Assembly (NCBI GenBank): GCA_030652335.1
Contig: JAUSAW010000009.1
Span: 1-64,000, forward strand
Length of the DNA stretch: 64,000 bases
Source of the DNA: Gammaproteobacteria bacterium
GTDB lineage: Bacteria; Pseudomonadota; Gammaproteobacteria; Francisellales; CACEW01
Direction of reading: 5' to 3'
The position numbers and the translations under genes are program-made. The notes under the pieces were generated by a model that was not told the DNA's origin, searched no databases, and saw only the letters and a program-made list of their open reading frames with translations. Shown piece by piece: positions 27,541-35,998 of the stretch. How positions within the stretch are numbered: position 1 is the first letter of the stretch; the number at the start of each line of letters is the position of its first letter.

Positions 27541-28131
27541 TTACTTTAGAAGCGCATCGCTAAGTTTTTCTAAGGCCTGAGCGCGATGGCTTACCCTATT
27601 TTTAAGCGCGGGATCGAGTTCAGCCGCCGTCATTTTATACTCATTGAGATAAAATATGGCATCATAGCCAAAGCCCTGACTGCCAGCTCTAGCACTTAAA
27701 ATTCGACCGCTCCATTGGCCTTGAACGATCAATGGCATCGGATCATTTGCATGCTGCATTAAGACCATTACGCAATAAAAAGTGGCGCCACGCTTGTCAT
27801 CTGGCACGCCCTCTAAGGCTGCCAATAACTTTTCGATATTGCGCTCAGAATTACTAGGTAAGCCCGCATAACGAGCCGAATAGACTCCAGGTTCGCCCTT
27901 CAGATAGTCGACCGCTAAACCTGTATCGTCGGCTAAGGCGGGCAATCCTGTCATTTGGCAGGCATGACGGGCTTTGATAATAGCATTTTCAATCAAGGTC
28001 AAACCGGTTTCATCGGCATCCACTACCTTGAATTCAGATTGAGGGATAATGGTTAAACCAGGAAAATGTAAAATAGCCTGAATTTCTTTTAGCTTGTCGG
28101 GATTGCTAGTCGCTAAAACAAGCTTATCCAC
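27541..28131 (-). CDS. rdgB: Non-canonical purine NTP pyrophosphatase (ITPase/RdgB)
   Basis: Removes dITP, XTP and related damaged nucleotides from the pool. The 196-aa protein starts with LVLATSNPDKLKEIQAIL and contains DETGLTLIENAIIKARHA, LPALADDTGLAVDYL and PGVYSARYAG, the family's substrate- and metal-binding blocks, plus GQGFGYDAIFY-like SQGFGYDAIFYL. It follows cdd by 2 bp and closes the lipoprotein-MFS-cdd-rdgB operon. In E. coli rdgB neighbours hemW, which here lies just downstream beyond uspA. Confidence 0.96.
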   Translation of the reverse strand: MDKLVLATSNPDKLKEIQAILHFPGLTIIPQSEFKVVDADETGLTLIENAIIKARHACQMTGLPALADDTGLAVDYLKGEPGVYSARYAGLPSNSERNIEKLLAALEGVPDDKRGATFYCVMVLMQHANDPMPLIVQGQWSGRILSARAGSQGFGYDAIFYLNEYKMTAAELDPALKNRVSHRAQALEKLSDALLK

Positions 28132-28133
28132 GC

Positions 28134-28535
28134 TTACGCCCTTAAATCTTTAGAATTAAACTGTTGGGGATAAAGCTCAGAGAATTTCACTTGTTGGCGT
28201 TTGCCATCTAAGGTAGAGGAAATAACTACTGTTGAAGGCAGGCAAAACTCGCTAATCTTTTGCAAACAGCCACCACAGGGCCAAATATTATCGGGGGTAT
28301 CACTTACGATTAAGACGGCTTCTATTTTATTATGGCCTGAGGTCACCATATTGCCTATTGCCGTGGCTTCTGCACACTGACTCATAGGATAGGCCGCATT
28401 TTCGATATTACAGCCTTTATACATCTGGCCGTTTGATAGAATAGAGGCACCAACTTTAAATTTTGAATAAGGACTATAAGCATTATTAAACGCCTGTAAC
28501 GCTAACTGATAAAGCGCCTCGATATCGATTTCCAT
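28134..28535 (-). CDS. cdd: Cytidine deaminase
   Basis: A zinc enzyme that converts cytidine and deoxycytidine to uridine and deoxyuridine for pyrimidine salvage. The 133-aa homotetrameric type shows SPYSKFKVGASILSNG, the catalytic CAEATA motif (C, then Glu as proton shuttle) and PCGGCLQKISEF carrying the other two zinc cysteines. It sits 13 bp after a Pht-like transporter gene and 2 bp before rdgB, an arrangement that suits uptake and processing of nucleosides. Confidence 0.96.
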   Translation of the reverse strand: MEIDIEALYQLALQAFNNAYSPYSKFKVGASILSNGQMYKGCNIENAAYPMSQCAEATAIGNMVTSGHNKIEAVLIVSDTPDNIWPCGGCLQKISEFCLPSTVVISSTLDGKRQQVKFSELYPQQFNSKDLRA

Positions 28536-28548
28536 TCTCGCTTAACTC

Positions 28549-29835
28549 CTATTCGATTTTATGCCCGTAGGTTTCCGGTAATGCCCACGCACAAACAATA
28601 CTTATGATAAAGCCAACTAATAATACCAGCAAACCGTGCTGATAGTCGGCTAAACTATAAACGGCTGCGCCATTTTGCATCTGCCCATTCCAATCGATTT
28701 GCATTAACCAACCGGTTAGAGGCTGCAATAAAGCCGGCAACCCCATTATTAATACCGAAACAAAACCTAAAGCCGAGCCAACCAATACCGCTCGATTGGA
28801 TTCTTGAGTCACCGGATAACCGATAATTTGACTGCCGGTAAAAAAACCCAAACCTAAGAACAATAAGATATAAGCCATATAACAGAAATGCGGCCCATAC
28901 ATAATGATCGCAAATATAATAAAGGAAAGAATGGCCGTCGCAATCATGGGAATACGGCGGTTGCGCATATAATCGGATAAAAATCCAAATACCGATGAGC
29001 CAATAATAGTACCGATAAAAATCATCATACTTATAGTAGACGAACGGATCGCATCGAACCCATAACCCTGTTCCATAAATTGGCTGCCAAATAGCCCTGC
29101 TAAAATCATAATCGGCAAGTTCATGGTGCAGATAAACATACCCGCCAACCAATTATTTTTATTTTTTACCATTAACGCTAAGCTATGCCAAAAGGCTATT
29201 TTGTGTTGGCCCTGATCGGATTGCAAGGCGGCAAATCGTTTGCCAAGCGGCGCATCTTTTACCAACAGGACCATTAAAAATAATAAAGCCACCCCAAACC
29301 AGGCCACGTCTCTTAAGGCATCACGCCAACCATGAGCTTCAATCAACATGGTTAATGGCACCTGAGAAAATGTCCCGCCCAGCATACCGATAGTCACTAC
29401 AATTCCAGTAACCTGCCCCATTTTATGGGAAGGGAACCATTGTGAGGCCAAACGTAAAATGCTCAATAAGCAAAAGGCGCTGGCCGTGCCTGCCAAAAAT
29501 CGAGCCCCGACTAAAAACCAGGAATTAGTCGCCTCGGTAATCAATACCGTGCCTGCGATACACATTACCATACCCAGTAGAATCATCTTTCTTGAAGAAA
29601 AACGGTCTAGAATAAAACCTGTGGGGTAAAGCAGGATGGAATCAGACAAGAAATAAAAAGCAGACACCATAGCAACCTGCATGGCAGAAAGATGAAAGGT
29701 TTGCTCAAAACTTACTGCCAGAGAGTTAAACATATTCATCTGAATAAATTCATAAAAGAAAAACATAGACGCGGTAAGGACGATTAACCACGCCCATAAT
29801 TGGGTTCGAATTGATTGGTTCACTTGTGCATCCAT
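28549..29835 (-). CDS. MFS transporter, Pht-like
   Basis: A 428-aa major facilitator with about 12 hydrophobic segments. The first bears FFFYEFIQMNMFNSLAVSF, and the loop-2 motif reads GFILDRFSSRKMILLG. The general look is that of the Legionella/Coxiella phagosomal (Pht) transporters, some of which carry amino acids and some (PhtC/PhtD) pyrimidine nucleosides. The assignment is by resemblance only. Adjacency to cdd and rdgB supports a nucleoside substrate. The ATG follows the stop of the upstream lipoprotein gene by 3 bp. Confidence 0.85.
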   Translation of the reverse strand: MDAQVNQSIRTQLWAWLIVLTASMFFFYEFIQMNMFNSLAVSFEQTFHLSAMQVAMVSAFYFLSDSILLYPTGFILDRFSSRKMILLGMVMCIAGTVLITEATNSWFLVGARFLAGTASAFCLLSILRLASQWFPSHKMGQVTGIVVTIGMLGGTFSQVPLTMLIEAHGWRDALRDVAWFGVALLFLMVLLVKDAPLGKRFAALQSDQGQHKIAFWHSLALMVKNKNNWLAGMFICTMNLPIMILAGLFGSQFMEQGYGFDAIRSSTISMMIFIGTIIGSSVFGFLSDYMRNRRIPMIATAILSFIIFAIIMYGPHFCYMAYILLFLGLGFFTGSQIIGYPVTQESNRAVLVGSALGFVSVLIMGLPALLQPLTGWLMQIDWNGQMQNGAAVYSLADYQHGLLVLLVGFIISIVCAWALPETYGHKIE

Positions 29836-29838
29836 GGC

Positions 29839-30516
29839 TTAAGGCTGAGTTAAAAAGCTAATCAACTGTGAGTCGCCTAAACCTTGCGTTAAGAGACCAC
29901 CGATTAATTTAGTGCTTCGAGAATTTAAATCACCCATCGATAAATCTGATGAGGTTCCGGTGTAGGTACGGCTATAGGTTAACATGCCATTGATAGCATC
30001 GACCTCGATAGTAGCCTGTAGACCCTTAGTATTATCAAGACTGAGAATTTGCACGCTTAATTTTCTTTGCAACTGTGACTTATATGCCACAGGCACAAAG
30101 CCATACTGGCTTAAAATATTTTCGATTTGAGGACGCAAGGCAGCAATACTATGAATCTTAGCATTGTATAACTCACGATCTGATTTAGTGCTTATAGCTG
30201 TGCTGCTAGTAGACGTTGGTTGGTTGGGTTGAAAAATCTGATCATTGCTAGTGGTGCTTGAGCTATTCGAATTGCTGCTAGTCATGGATGAACTTGTTCC
30301 ATTGGCAGTTGCTGCATTCGCGTTAATATAAAGAGTAGGATTATCGGGCGCACTAAGTTGCAATGAAATCTGAAGCTGCTTAGCCACTTGGACTGGATGC
30401 AATGAAATACTAGGGTCTTGGGATTGAATCTTAGTGCTCGCGCAAGCCGCTAATAAACTGCAAAGGCCTGCCAAAAGCAGCGTTTGTATGCTTTTATTAT
30501 GTAGGCTTACTTTCAT
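29839..30516 (-). CDS. Lipoprotein, possibly YajG-like
   Basis: A 225-aa lipoprotein with signal peptide and lipobox LLAAC (cysteine near residue 25). The early part (ISLHPVQVAKQLQISLQLSA) is followed by a Ser/Thr/Asn-rich low-complexity linker of about 50 residues, then a folded C-terminal part with SDRELYNAKIHSIAALRPQIENILSQYGF. The architecture resembles YajG, which in E. coli also sits next to an MFS gene (ampG), but the identity is tentative. It is the first gene of the lipoprotein-MFS-cdd-rdgB operon. Confidence 0.8.
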   Translation of the reverse strand: MKVSLHNKSIQTLLLAGLCSLLAACASTKIQSQDPSISLHPVQVAKQLQISLQLSAPDNPTLYINANAATANGTSSSMTSSNSNSSSTTSNDQIFQPNQPTSTSSTAISTKSDRELYNAKIHSIAALRPQIENILSQYGFVPVAYKSQLQRKLSVQILSLDNTKGLQATIEVDAINGMLTYSRTYTGTSSDLSMGDLNSRSTKLIGGLLTQGLGDSQLISFLTQP

Positions 30517-30568
30517 TATTTATCCTCTAAGTCCAAATCCCGCCAGGTATTCTAGCATAAAAACTGCC

Positions 30569-30856
30569 TTAAGCTGCAATTCTATGTTTCGGAATATGCT
30601 GCTGTGTAGCCTGCCAAAGATCACACATCAGCTGTAAATTTAGCCAAAACTCGGCCTCCATCGCAAAAGCATCTGCTAGAGCAAGCGCAGACTCTGCTGT
30701 AATGCCTCTTTTACCATGGACAATTTCATTTAACTTTGCCGTAGTCCATCCTAAATGTAATGCCAACTGCTTTTGAGTCAGCCCCATGGGCTTAATAAAC
30801 TCCTCGAGTAACATTTCCCCTGGATGGGTTGGCTTTCTATTTTTTGGTAATAACAT
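30569..30856 (-). CDS. HigA-type antidote / HTH regulator, orphan
   Basis: A 95-aa XRE-family protein of the HigA (VapI-like) antitoxin group. The typical start KPTHPGEMLLEEFIKPMGLTQ (split at about residue 27) leads into a helix-turn-helix (QKQLALHLGWTTAKLNEIVHGKR), then ITAESALALADAF and EFWLNLQLMCDLWQA. A HigB-type toxin normally lies directly upstream. The upstream 220 bp here have no open frame of suitable length, only palindromic repeats, so the antidote appears solitary or the toxin has been lost. Confidence 0.85.
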   Translation of the reverse strand: MLLPKNRKPTHPGEMLLEEFIKPMGLTQKQLALHLGWTTAKLNEIVHGKRGITAESALALADAFAMEAEFWLNLQLMCDLWQATQQHIPKHRIAA

Positions 30857-30971
30857 TATTTTCTCAATAGCTTTATTGTATGCAGAAAATTACTATATAT
30901 CGATAACCGATAACACTCAAGCTTCTACTAAGCGACATATCTCCGAACTCATAAAGATAATACGGTAACTT

Positions 30972-31019
30972 GTCATTCCAGAATTGATCGGGAATACAGC
31001 AAATGGCCCCTGGATGACA
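30972..31019. repeat. REP-like palindrome
   Basis: GTCATTCC at the left and GGATGAC at the right frame an imperfect inverted repeat (GATCGGGAAT in the middle), a layout typical of short dispersed palindromic elements. It lies between the HigA-type gene and rsmD. Confidence 0.5.
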
Positions 31020-31066
31020 AGCCTGTATATTAGCATGGCTACTAGAGGCTTTTCGGCTTAGAAACT

Positions 31067-31094
31067 AGATCCTCGATCAAGTCGAGGGTGATGA
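31067..31094. repeat. REP-like hairpin overlapping the rsmD stop
   Basis: CCTCGATCAAGTCGAGG (31071-31087) forms a 6-bp stem with a 5-base loop, flanked by GAT and GTGATGA. It contains the rsmD stop codon at 31077-31079, so the final residues PST of RsmD are encoded by the repeat. Confidence 0.6.
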
Positions 31095-31655
31095 AACAAG
31101 CCCAAGCAATCCATATCTTACCGCGCCCATTTTTTTATCCTTAATTAGGCTTAAGCCCTCAGGCAAGTGCGAATCCAGATCAAAGCCTCTTTCAAATTCT
31201 GCGTAAATAAGACCGGTGGGCTTAAGCCAGTTATTTTTTTGGATGGCCTGCAAACAAGGGACTAATAATTGCTGATTAAATGGCGGGTCTAAAAAAATAA
31301 GATCAAAGGCGATAGAAGCGGGTTTTTCTAAAAACTTTAAGGTGTTTTCTTGAATAAACTGGCTTTGCTGAGTGGCGCCAATTTGACTGGCCGTTAATTG
31401 CAATTGACGCACTATGGGAAGTTGCTGGTCGATGAAATAGACTTTTTCGGCCCCGCGAGATAGGGCTTCAAACCCAATTACACCACTTCCTGCAAATGCA
31501 TCTAAACAAATCGAACCAAAGGTACTGGCCATTAACCAGTTAAATAAGGTTTCTCGTATAAAATCGCTGCTCGGGCGCAAACCATTGCTATCGGGAAAAT
31601 TAATTTTCCGCCCCCGCCATTTACCGCCAATTATTCTGACGCTATTCGTTTTCAT
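31077..31655 (-). CDS. rsmD: 16S rRNA (guanine966-N2)-methyltransferase
   Basis: Methylates G966 of 16S rRNA during 30S assembly. The 192-aa protein starts SVRIIGGKWRGRKINFPDSNGLRPSSDFIRETLFNWL (key residues GGKWRGRKI and RPTSD-like), has the SAM-binding CLDAFAGSGVIGFEALSRGA and the catalytic LIFLDPPF. It overlaps the upstream M16 gene (ATGA) and is the last gene of that operon. Its C-terminus is completed by a palindromic repeat. Confidence 0.95.
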   Translation of the reverse strand: MKTNSVRIIGGKWRGRKINFPDSNGLRPSSDFIRETLFNWLMASTFGSICLDAFAGSGVIGFEALSRGAEKVYFIDQQLPIVRQLQLTASQIGATQQSQFIQENTLKFLEKPASIAFDLIFLDPPFNQQLLVPCLQAIQKNNWLKPTGLIYAEFERGFDLDSHLPEGLSLIKDKKMGAVRYGLLGLVSSPST

Positions 31656-32974
31656 GAGCTTGAGCCCCCTACCATAACGGTTAGCATAGCATTAGGATGC
31701 AAAGTTGTATCGAGCGCCTGGTTAACTTCTGCCAGGGTAGTGTCCTGTAATTTTTTACGATACGTATCCAAATAATCCAGAGGCAATTTATAAAAACCGA
31801 TTACGGTTAAAATATCAGCCATATTGCTATTGCCTGCCAACATTAAAGGAAAACCGCCGATTAAATTTTGCTTAGCCGAATCTAATTCCGCTTGGGTAGG
31901 CCCTGAAGTTACATAGCTTTGGGTAACCTGATTAATTTTTAGCAAGGCCGCATTAGCCTGAGCATTACGCGTCTGTGCCATAATCACAAAAGGCCCTGGC
32001 GCTTGTTCAGCCATAAAATTGCTGGATATGCTATACGCCAAACCTGCCTGACTGCGCACCTGGGTAAAGAGGCGAGAAACTAAGGAGCCGCCTCCTAGAT
32101 TATAGTTGCCTAGTGCCAAAGCATAATAGAGCGGACTGCCTATAGCCGTGCCTGGCTCTCCCATTAAGATAGTGGTTTGCTCGGAATGAAAGGGGATTTT
32201 AATGACCTGGCCTGCCCCGAGAAATTTAACGGGGGCAATAGGTGCTGCTGCTTGCCCGGCCCTTAATCCCTGACTAATCTGGTCGGCAATCTTTTCGGCC
32301 TGCGCGCGTGAAATATTACCCACTAACACGATCATGGCATTATGCGCCACATAGTAGCGTTGATAAAAACTAAGCAAATCGTGCTGGTTTAAAGCCGCCA
32401 CTGTAGTAGCTTGGCCCATAGACATATGTCCATAAGGAGTATCGCCATACATAGCGTGCAAAAATGCGATCTGTGCAATAGCAGCAGGATCTTGCATAGC
32501 CATTTGTAAGGAGATTAACTGTTGTTTTTGCAAGCGAGCAATTTCATCGATGGGGAAGCTAGGCTGACTTAACAATAAGCTATAGGTCTTTAAAGCAGGC
32601 TGTAGATACTGTGCATCGGTAAGGCTTCTTAAAGAATAAACCGCCATATCCTGGTTAACATTCACCCCATATTGCGCCCCAACATTCGCAAATGCATCGG
32701 CAATTTGATTGGCATTAAGTGGGCCCGCACCAGCACTTAAAGCATTGGCTGTTAGAGTAGCCAAACCATATTGTGCGCCATCTCGTCCCGAACCCGCTGC
32801 AAATACAACGCGGACATCCAGCATCGGAATTTGCGGCGTTTGATTAAATAAAACTTTTACCCCGTTTGGAGTTTGCCAGGCTTGAATAGTGGCCACCGAA
32901 GCCTTACAGGCCGACACCATAAGGCTGGCGCTTATAACCAATATTTTTAAAGTATTGCGCATAGTCTTTTTCAT
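31652..32974 (-). CDS. M16-family peptidase-like subunit, non-catalytic
   Basis: A 440-aa exported protein: signal peptide ILVISASLMVSACKA with a possible lipobox (cysteine near 23). It has the M16 fold, but the HxxEH zinc motif is absent at the corresponding place (FAAGSGRDGAQYGLATLTANALSAG). The glycine-rich late region GGGSLVSRLFTQVRSQAGLAYS that contacts substrate is present. It presumably forms a heterodimer with the catalytic subunit upstream, whose stop it overlaps by one base, as in the alpha/beta pair of mitochondrial processing peptidase and related bacterial pairs. Confidence 0.9.
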   Translation of the reverse strand: MKKTMRNTLKILVISASLMVSACKASVATIQAWQTPNGVKVLFNQTPQIPMLDVRVVFAAGSGRDGAQYGLATLTANALSAGAGPLNANQIADAFANVGAQYGVNVNQDMAVYSLRSLTDAQYLQPALKTYSLLLSQPSFPIDEIARLQKQQLISLQMAMQDPAAIAQIAFLHAMYGDTPYGHMSMGQATTVAALNQHDLLSFYQRYYVAHNAMIVLVGNISRAQAEKIADQISQGLRAGQAAAPIAPVKFLGAGQVIKIPFHSEQTTILMGEPGTAIGSPLYYALALGNYNLGGGSLVSRLFTQVRSQAGLAYSISSNFMAEQAPGPFVIMAQTRNAQANAALLKINQVTQSYVTSGPTQAELDSAKQNLIGGFPLMLAGNSNMADILTVIGFYKLPLDYLDTYRKKLQDTTLAEVNQALDTTLHPNAMLTVMVGGSSS

Positions 32975-34368
32975 TAGCTAAGCTCCGATAAATCAGGCGT
33001 ATTAATCGAGGGTACAAAGGCCTGATCCAGCTCTAAACCACTCTGTGGCTCCAAGGTGGTTATAGTCATATTGCTAGTGCTTAAATATTTCTTAGCGACC
33101 TCTTGAACTTCTGCCGCTGTTACGGCATCGATATTCTGTAAATAGGTCTGTGATAGCTCCCAAGGCAGCCCTACACTATCAAAAGACCCAAGCTCAGAAG
33201 CTTGAGCTAATAATGAGTCCTGTGAATAGATTTCCTGTGAAGACAGGGCTAATTTTACCCTCTGCAACTGAGCCTGTGTAAGCGGTCTTACTTTAATTTG
33301 AGTGAGCTGATTTAAAATGGCATCTTGTAGTTGATTGATGCTGGTTGTTTTAGAAGGCACCGCAATAATACTAAAGAGATTATCGTAGCGTGAAAAAGCC
33401 TGATAACCGACATCGACCCCCGCCGCCACTTGTTCTTGACGGATTAGACGTTGATTTAGGATCGAGCTATCATCATTATTCAGAGCAGCCGCTAGCACCA
33501 TTAGGGCATAAGGCTCCCAACTGGTTTTATCGGTGGTCACCACCGGCACATTAAATCCGATATAAAGGGCCGGCACTTGCGCTGGGATAGTGACTTCAAC
33601 AGATTTTTCTCCCACGGCAGGCACGGGGCTATAAGCTTTACGAACCGGCAAAACCCCGCTTGGGATCGGTCCAAAATACTGTTCGGCTAATTGATAAACC
33701 TTAGCAGGATCGACATCACCCACCACCACTATCGTGGCATTATTAGGCACATACCATTGCTTGTACCAGGTTTCTAAATCTGGGCGATTGAGCTGCTGCA
33801 TATCGCTCATCCAGCCTATGGTTGGATGCTGATAGGGGTTATTAATAAAGGCCGTTGCCAAAAAGCGTTCATATGCAAAACTCATCGGATCATCATCGGT
33901 TCGCATGCGACGCTCTTCCATGATGACCTGATGCTCGGCTATAACGGCAGTAGGATCGAGCACTAAATTTTGCATACGGTCAGATTCTAGCTGGAAGCTT
34001 AATTCCAGTTTATCCGCCGACATAAGTTCATAGTATCCGGTGTAATCATTGGTGGTAAAGGCATTCTCCTGCCCACCGTTTGCTGCGATAATCTTAGCAA
34101 ATTGCCCATCCGGGTATTTAGTAGTGCCGCGAAACATCATATGCTCAAGAAAATGGGATATACCGGTTGTGCCCGTGCTTTCATCGGCAGCCCCAACATG
34201 GTACCATACCTCGAATACGGCTACAGGCGCCCGATGATCGGGTTTAACGAGTAAAGTTAAGCCGTTACTTAAATGATAGGCTTTAACGTTTGAAATATCG
34301 GCAAAAGCTAGATTCGTCATTACCGCTAAAACTGTAAAAATAATTGCTATAGACCGTTTCATTTGCAT
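32974..34368 (-). CDS. M16-family zinc metallopeptidase, catalytic subunit
   Basis: A 464-aa pitrilysin-type protease. A signal peptide at about residues 1-23 (IAIIFTVLAVMTNLAFA) predicts export to the periplasm. The inverted zinc motif HFLEH is at 72-76 in GISHFLEHMMFRGT, and an EERRMRTDDDP segment follows with the third ligand expected nearby. It is the first gene of the M16-M16-rsmD operon. The substrate is unknown; periplasmic peptide turnover is likely. Confidence 0.93.
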   Translation of the reverse strand: MQMKRSIAIIFTVLAVMTNLAFADISNVKAYHLSNGLTLLVKPDHRAPVAVFEVWYHVGAADESTGTTGISHFLEHMMFRGTTKYPDGQFAKIIAANGGQENAFTTNDYTGYYELMSADKLELSFQLESDRMQNLVLDPTAVIAEHQVIMEERRMRTDDDPMSFAYERFLATAFINNPYQHPTIGWMSDMQQLNRPDLETWYKQWYVPNNATIVVVGDVDPAKVYQLAEQYFGPIPSGVLPVRKAYSPVPAVGEKSVEVTIPAQVPALYIGFNVPVVTTDKTSWEPYALMVLAAALNNDDSSILNQRLIRQEQVAAGVDVGYQAFSRYDNLFSIIAVPSKTTSINQLQDAILNQLTQIKVRPLTQAQLQRVKLALSSQEIYSQDSLLAQASELGSFDSVGLPWELSQTYLQNIDAVTAAEVQEVAKKYLSTSNMTITTLEPQSGLELDQAFVPSINTPDLSELS

Positions 34369-34441
34369 CTTCCTAAGTTTACTCTGGCAGTGTAGCTGTT
34401 AGTCGAAAATAGTAAATAGACTAGATTAAAACAGGCATACC

Positions 34442-34849
34442 ATGAAAACGATAATCGAAAAATTTGAAGCCTTATCAGAAAACTCTCACAATAAAATCTT
34501 ACAAAAAAATTTAGTAGTAGAACTGGCACGATATTCGGCTGCTGACCCAGGCGATCCTAGCCCATTTAATAATGAAATAATCGAAGCCTGGAAAGAACTC
34601 TGGAATAGCATCAAAGTACTAGATGAATCCTTGCTAGAGGTTGGAAGAGCACAAATGCACAATGCCACAAGAAGCGCCGCGCGATTTTTTATAGATTGTT
34701 CCAATTTACTCAAAGGCATAAAACCTACCTGCAAAGCTTCAAGCCCTAGCTCATATGCCCTGTCATTTATTCCTAGCCATTTAACCATCGTAAAAGAAGA
34801 CTACCGCGAGGATAGCTCTGCATCAGAAGGAATAAGAAGTCCTGCCTAA
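34442..34849 (+). CDS. Hypothetical small protein
   Basis: A 135-aa protein, not recognised. It is mainly helical in appearance, with an early stretch NKILQKNLVVELARYSAADP and a central FNNEIIEAWKELWNSIKVLDESLLEVG, no signal peptide or membrane segment, and a polar Ser-rich C-terminus. No clear ribosome-binding site precedes the ATG. The stop overlaps that of the convergent thioredoxin-like gene. It may be a lineage-specific gene. Confidence 0.5.
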   Translation: MKTIIEKFEALSENSHNKILQKNLVVELARYSAADPGDPSPFNNEIIEAWKELWNSIKVLDESLLEVGRAQMHNATRSAARFFIDCSNLLKGIKPTCKASSPSSYALSFIPSHLTIVKEDYREDSSASEGIRSPA

Positions 34850-35226
34850 TTCTGATCTTTTACCCATTGTTCGGCGATCGTTTTACGCACTTCTTTCATA
34901 TCCAAAGCTTGAGCCTGTTTAATTAAATCGGTTAGCGTGGATTCGGACAAGGTTCCGGATTCCATACATAAGGCTACATGCTCACGGAATATAATCAAAG
35001 TCGGTACCGAGCGAATATTAAAATCATCGGCTAATTCTTTTTGTTTTTCGACATCGATAGAACCAAATTTGAGGTCAGCATACTGCTCGGCCACTTTCTT
35101 AAAAATCGGTGCAAAAGCATGACAAGGCTCGCACCAGTCCGCTGAAAAATACACCGCTACAACTTGTTCAGATTCAACAAAAGCGTCGAAATTGTCTTTG
35201 GTCAGTACGGTGATAGTATTTTTCAT
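34846..35226 (-). CDS. Thioredoxin-family protein
   Basis: A 126-aa thioredoxin-fold protein with the active site WCEPC (in YFSADWCEPCHAFAPIFKKVA) and the cis-Pro motif SVPTLIIF. It has no signal peptide, so it should act as a cytoplasmic disulfide reductase. The active-site dipeptide EP differs from the GP of TrxA, and the C-terminal helix is extended by about 15 residues. It starts 2 bp before the adk stop, making a likely adk-trx transcription unit. Confidence 0.92.
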   Translation of the reverse strand: MKNTITVLTKDNFDAFVESEQVVAVYFSADWCEPCHAFAPIFKKVAEQYADLKFGSIDVEKQKELADDFNIRSVPTLIIFREHVALCMESGTLSESTLTDLIKQAQALDMKEVRKTIAEQWVKDQN

Positions 35227-35228
35227 GA

Positions 35229-35891
35229 TTACCTCGTTAAGTGTAATTGTTCCGCTATACGTGATCTTACCAGGCTAACTTCTGCCATACCATCTACCAC
35301 AACATATTTGGGAGCGTGTTCATGATGTGACTCAACCAGGGTTTGATAAAATTGTACTAAAGGCTGGGTCTGTTGCTGATAAACCTGCAAGCGATTTCTA
35401 ACGGTCGTCTCATCATCATCGACTCGTTGAATTAAAGGCTCACCCGTGACATCGTCAATACCAGGAACTTTAGAGGGATGAAAATCCATATGATATACTC
35501 GGCCAGAAGCAGGATGGACTCGACGGCCAGTTATACGGCGAACGATCTCCTCTTCATCGGCACGCAATTCTAATACGTAATCGATATAAATATGCGCCTC
35601 AACCAAGGCTTGAGCCTGAGCTATAGTGCGGGGGAAACCATCTAATAGAAAACCATTCTTGCAATCAGCATCCTGAACGCGGCTTTTAACCAGTTCGATA
35701 ATCAGCTCATCGGGCACTAACTCACCCGCATCCATAATAGACTTGGCTTTTTGACCTAATGGACTACCAGCCTTAACCGCAGCTCTTAACATATCGCCCG
35801 TTGAAATTTGGGGAATATTAAGCGCTTCTTTTAAAAACTGCGCCTGGGTTCCTTTTCCAGCTCCTGGTGGCCCTAGCAAAATAATTTTCAT
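35229..35891 (-). CDS. adk: Adenylate kinase
   Basis: Balances AMP, ADP and ATP. The P-loop [10 protein letters not shown] follows the start MKIILLG, so the ATG at 35891 is preferred over an in-frame ATG at 35930 that would add 13 unconserved residues; AGG lies just upstream of the chosen start. NMP-binding ([10 protein letters not shown]) and LID segments ([12 protein letters not shown]) are present, the LID being of the long, non-zinc type. The length of 220 aa is typical. Confidence 0.96.
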   Translation of the reverse strand: MKIILLGPPGAGKGTQAQFLKEALNIPQISTGDMLRAAVKAGSPLGQKAKSIMDAGELVPDELIIELVKSRVQDADCKNGFLLDGFPRTIAQAQALVEAHIYIDYVLELRADEEEIVRRITGRRVHPASGRVYHMDFHPSKVPGIDDVTGEPLIQRVDDDETTVRNRLQVYQQQTQPLVQFYQTLVESHHEHAPKYVVVDGMAEVSLVRSRIAEQLHLTR

Positions 35892-35998
35892 ACCTAAACC
35901 TTTACTAAATTGATCTTCTACATTATGCATATTTTGAGACTGGATACAATTGACAGATTTTCTTAACAGCTTTGCTGCTATAGAAAATCACCATCCTG

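Noticed and set aside
28655..29152. 165-codon minus-strand frame inside the MFS gene
   Set aside because: A hydrophobic shadow in another frame of the transporter gene; Tyr/Leu-rich composition mirrors the real protein.
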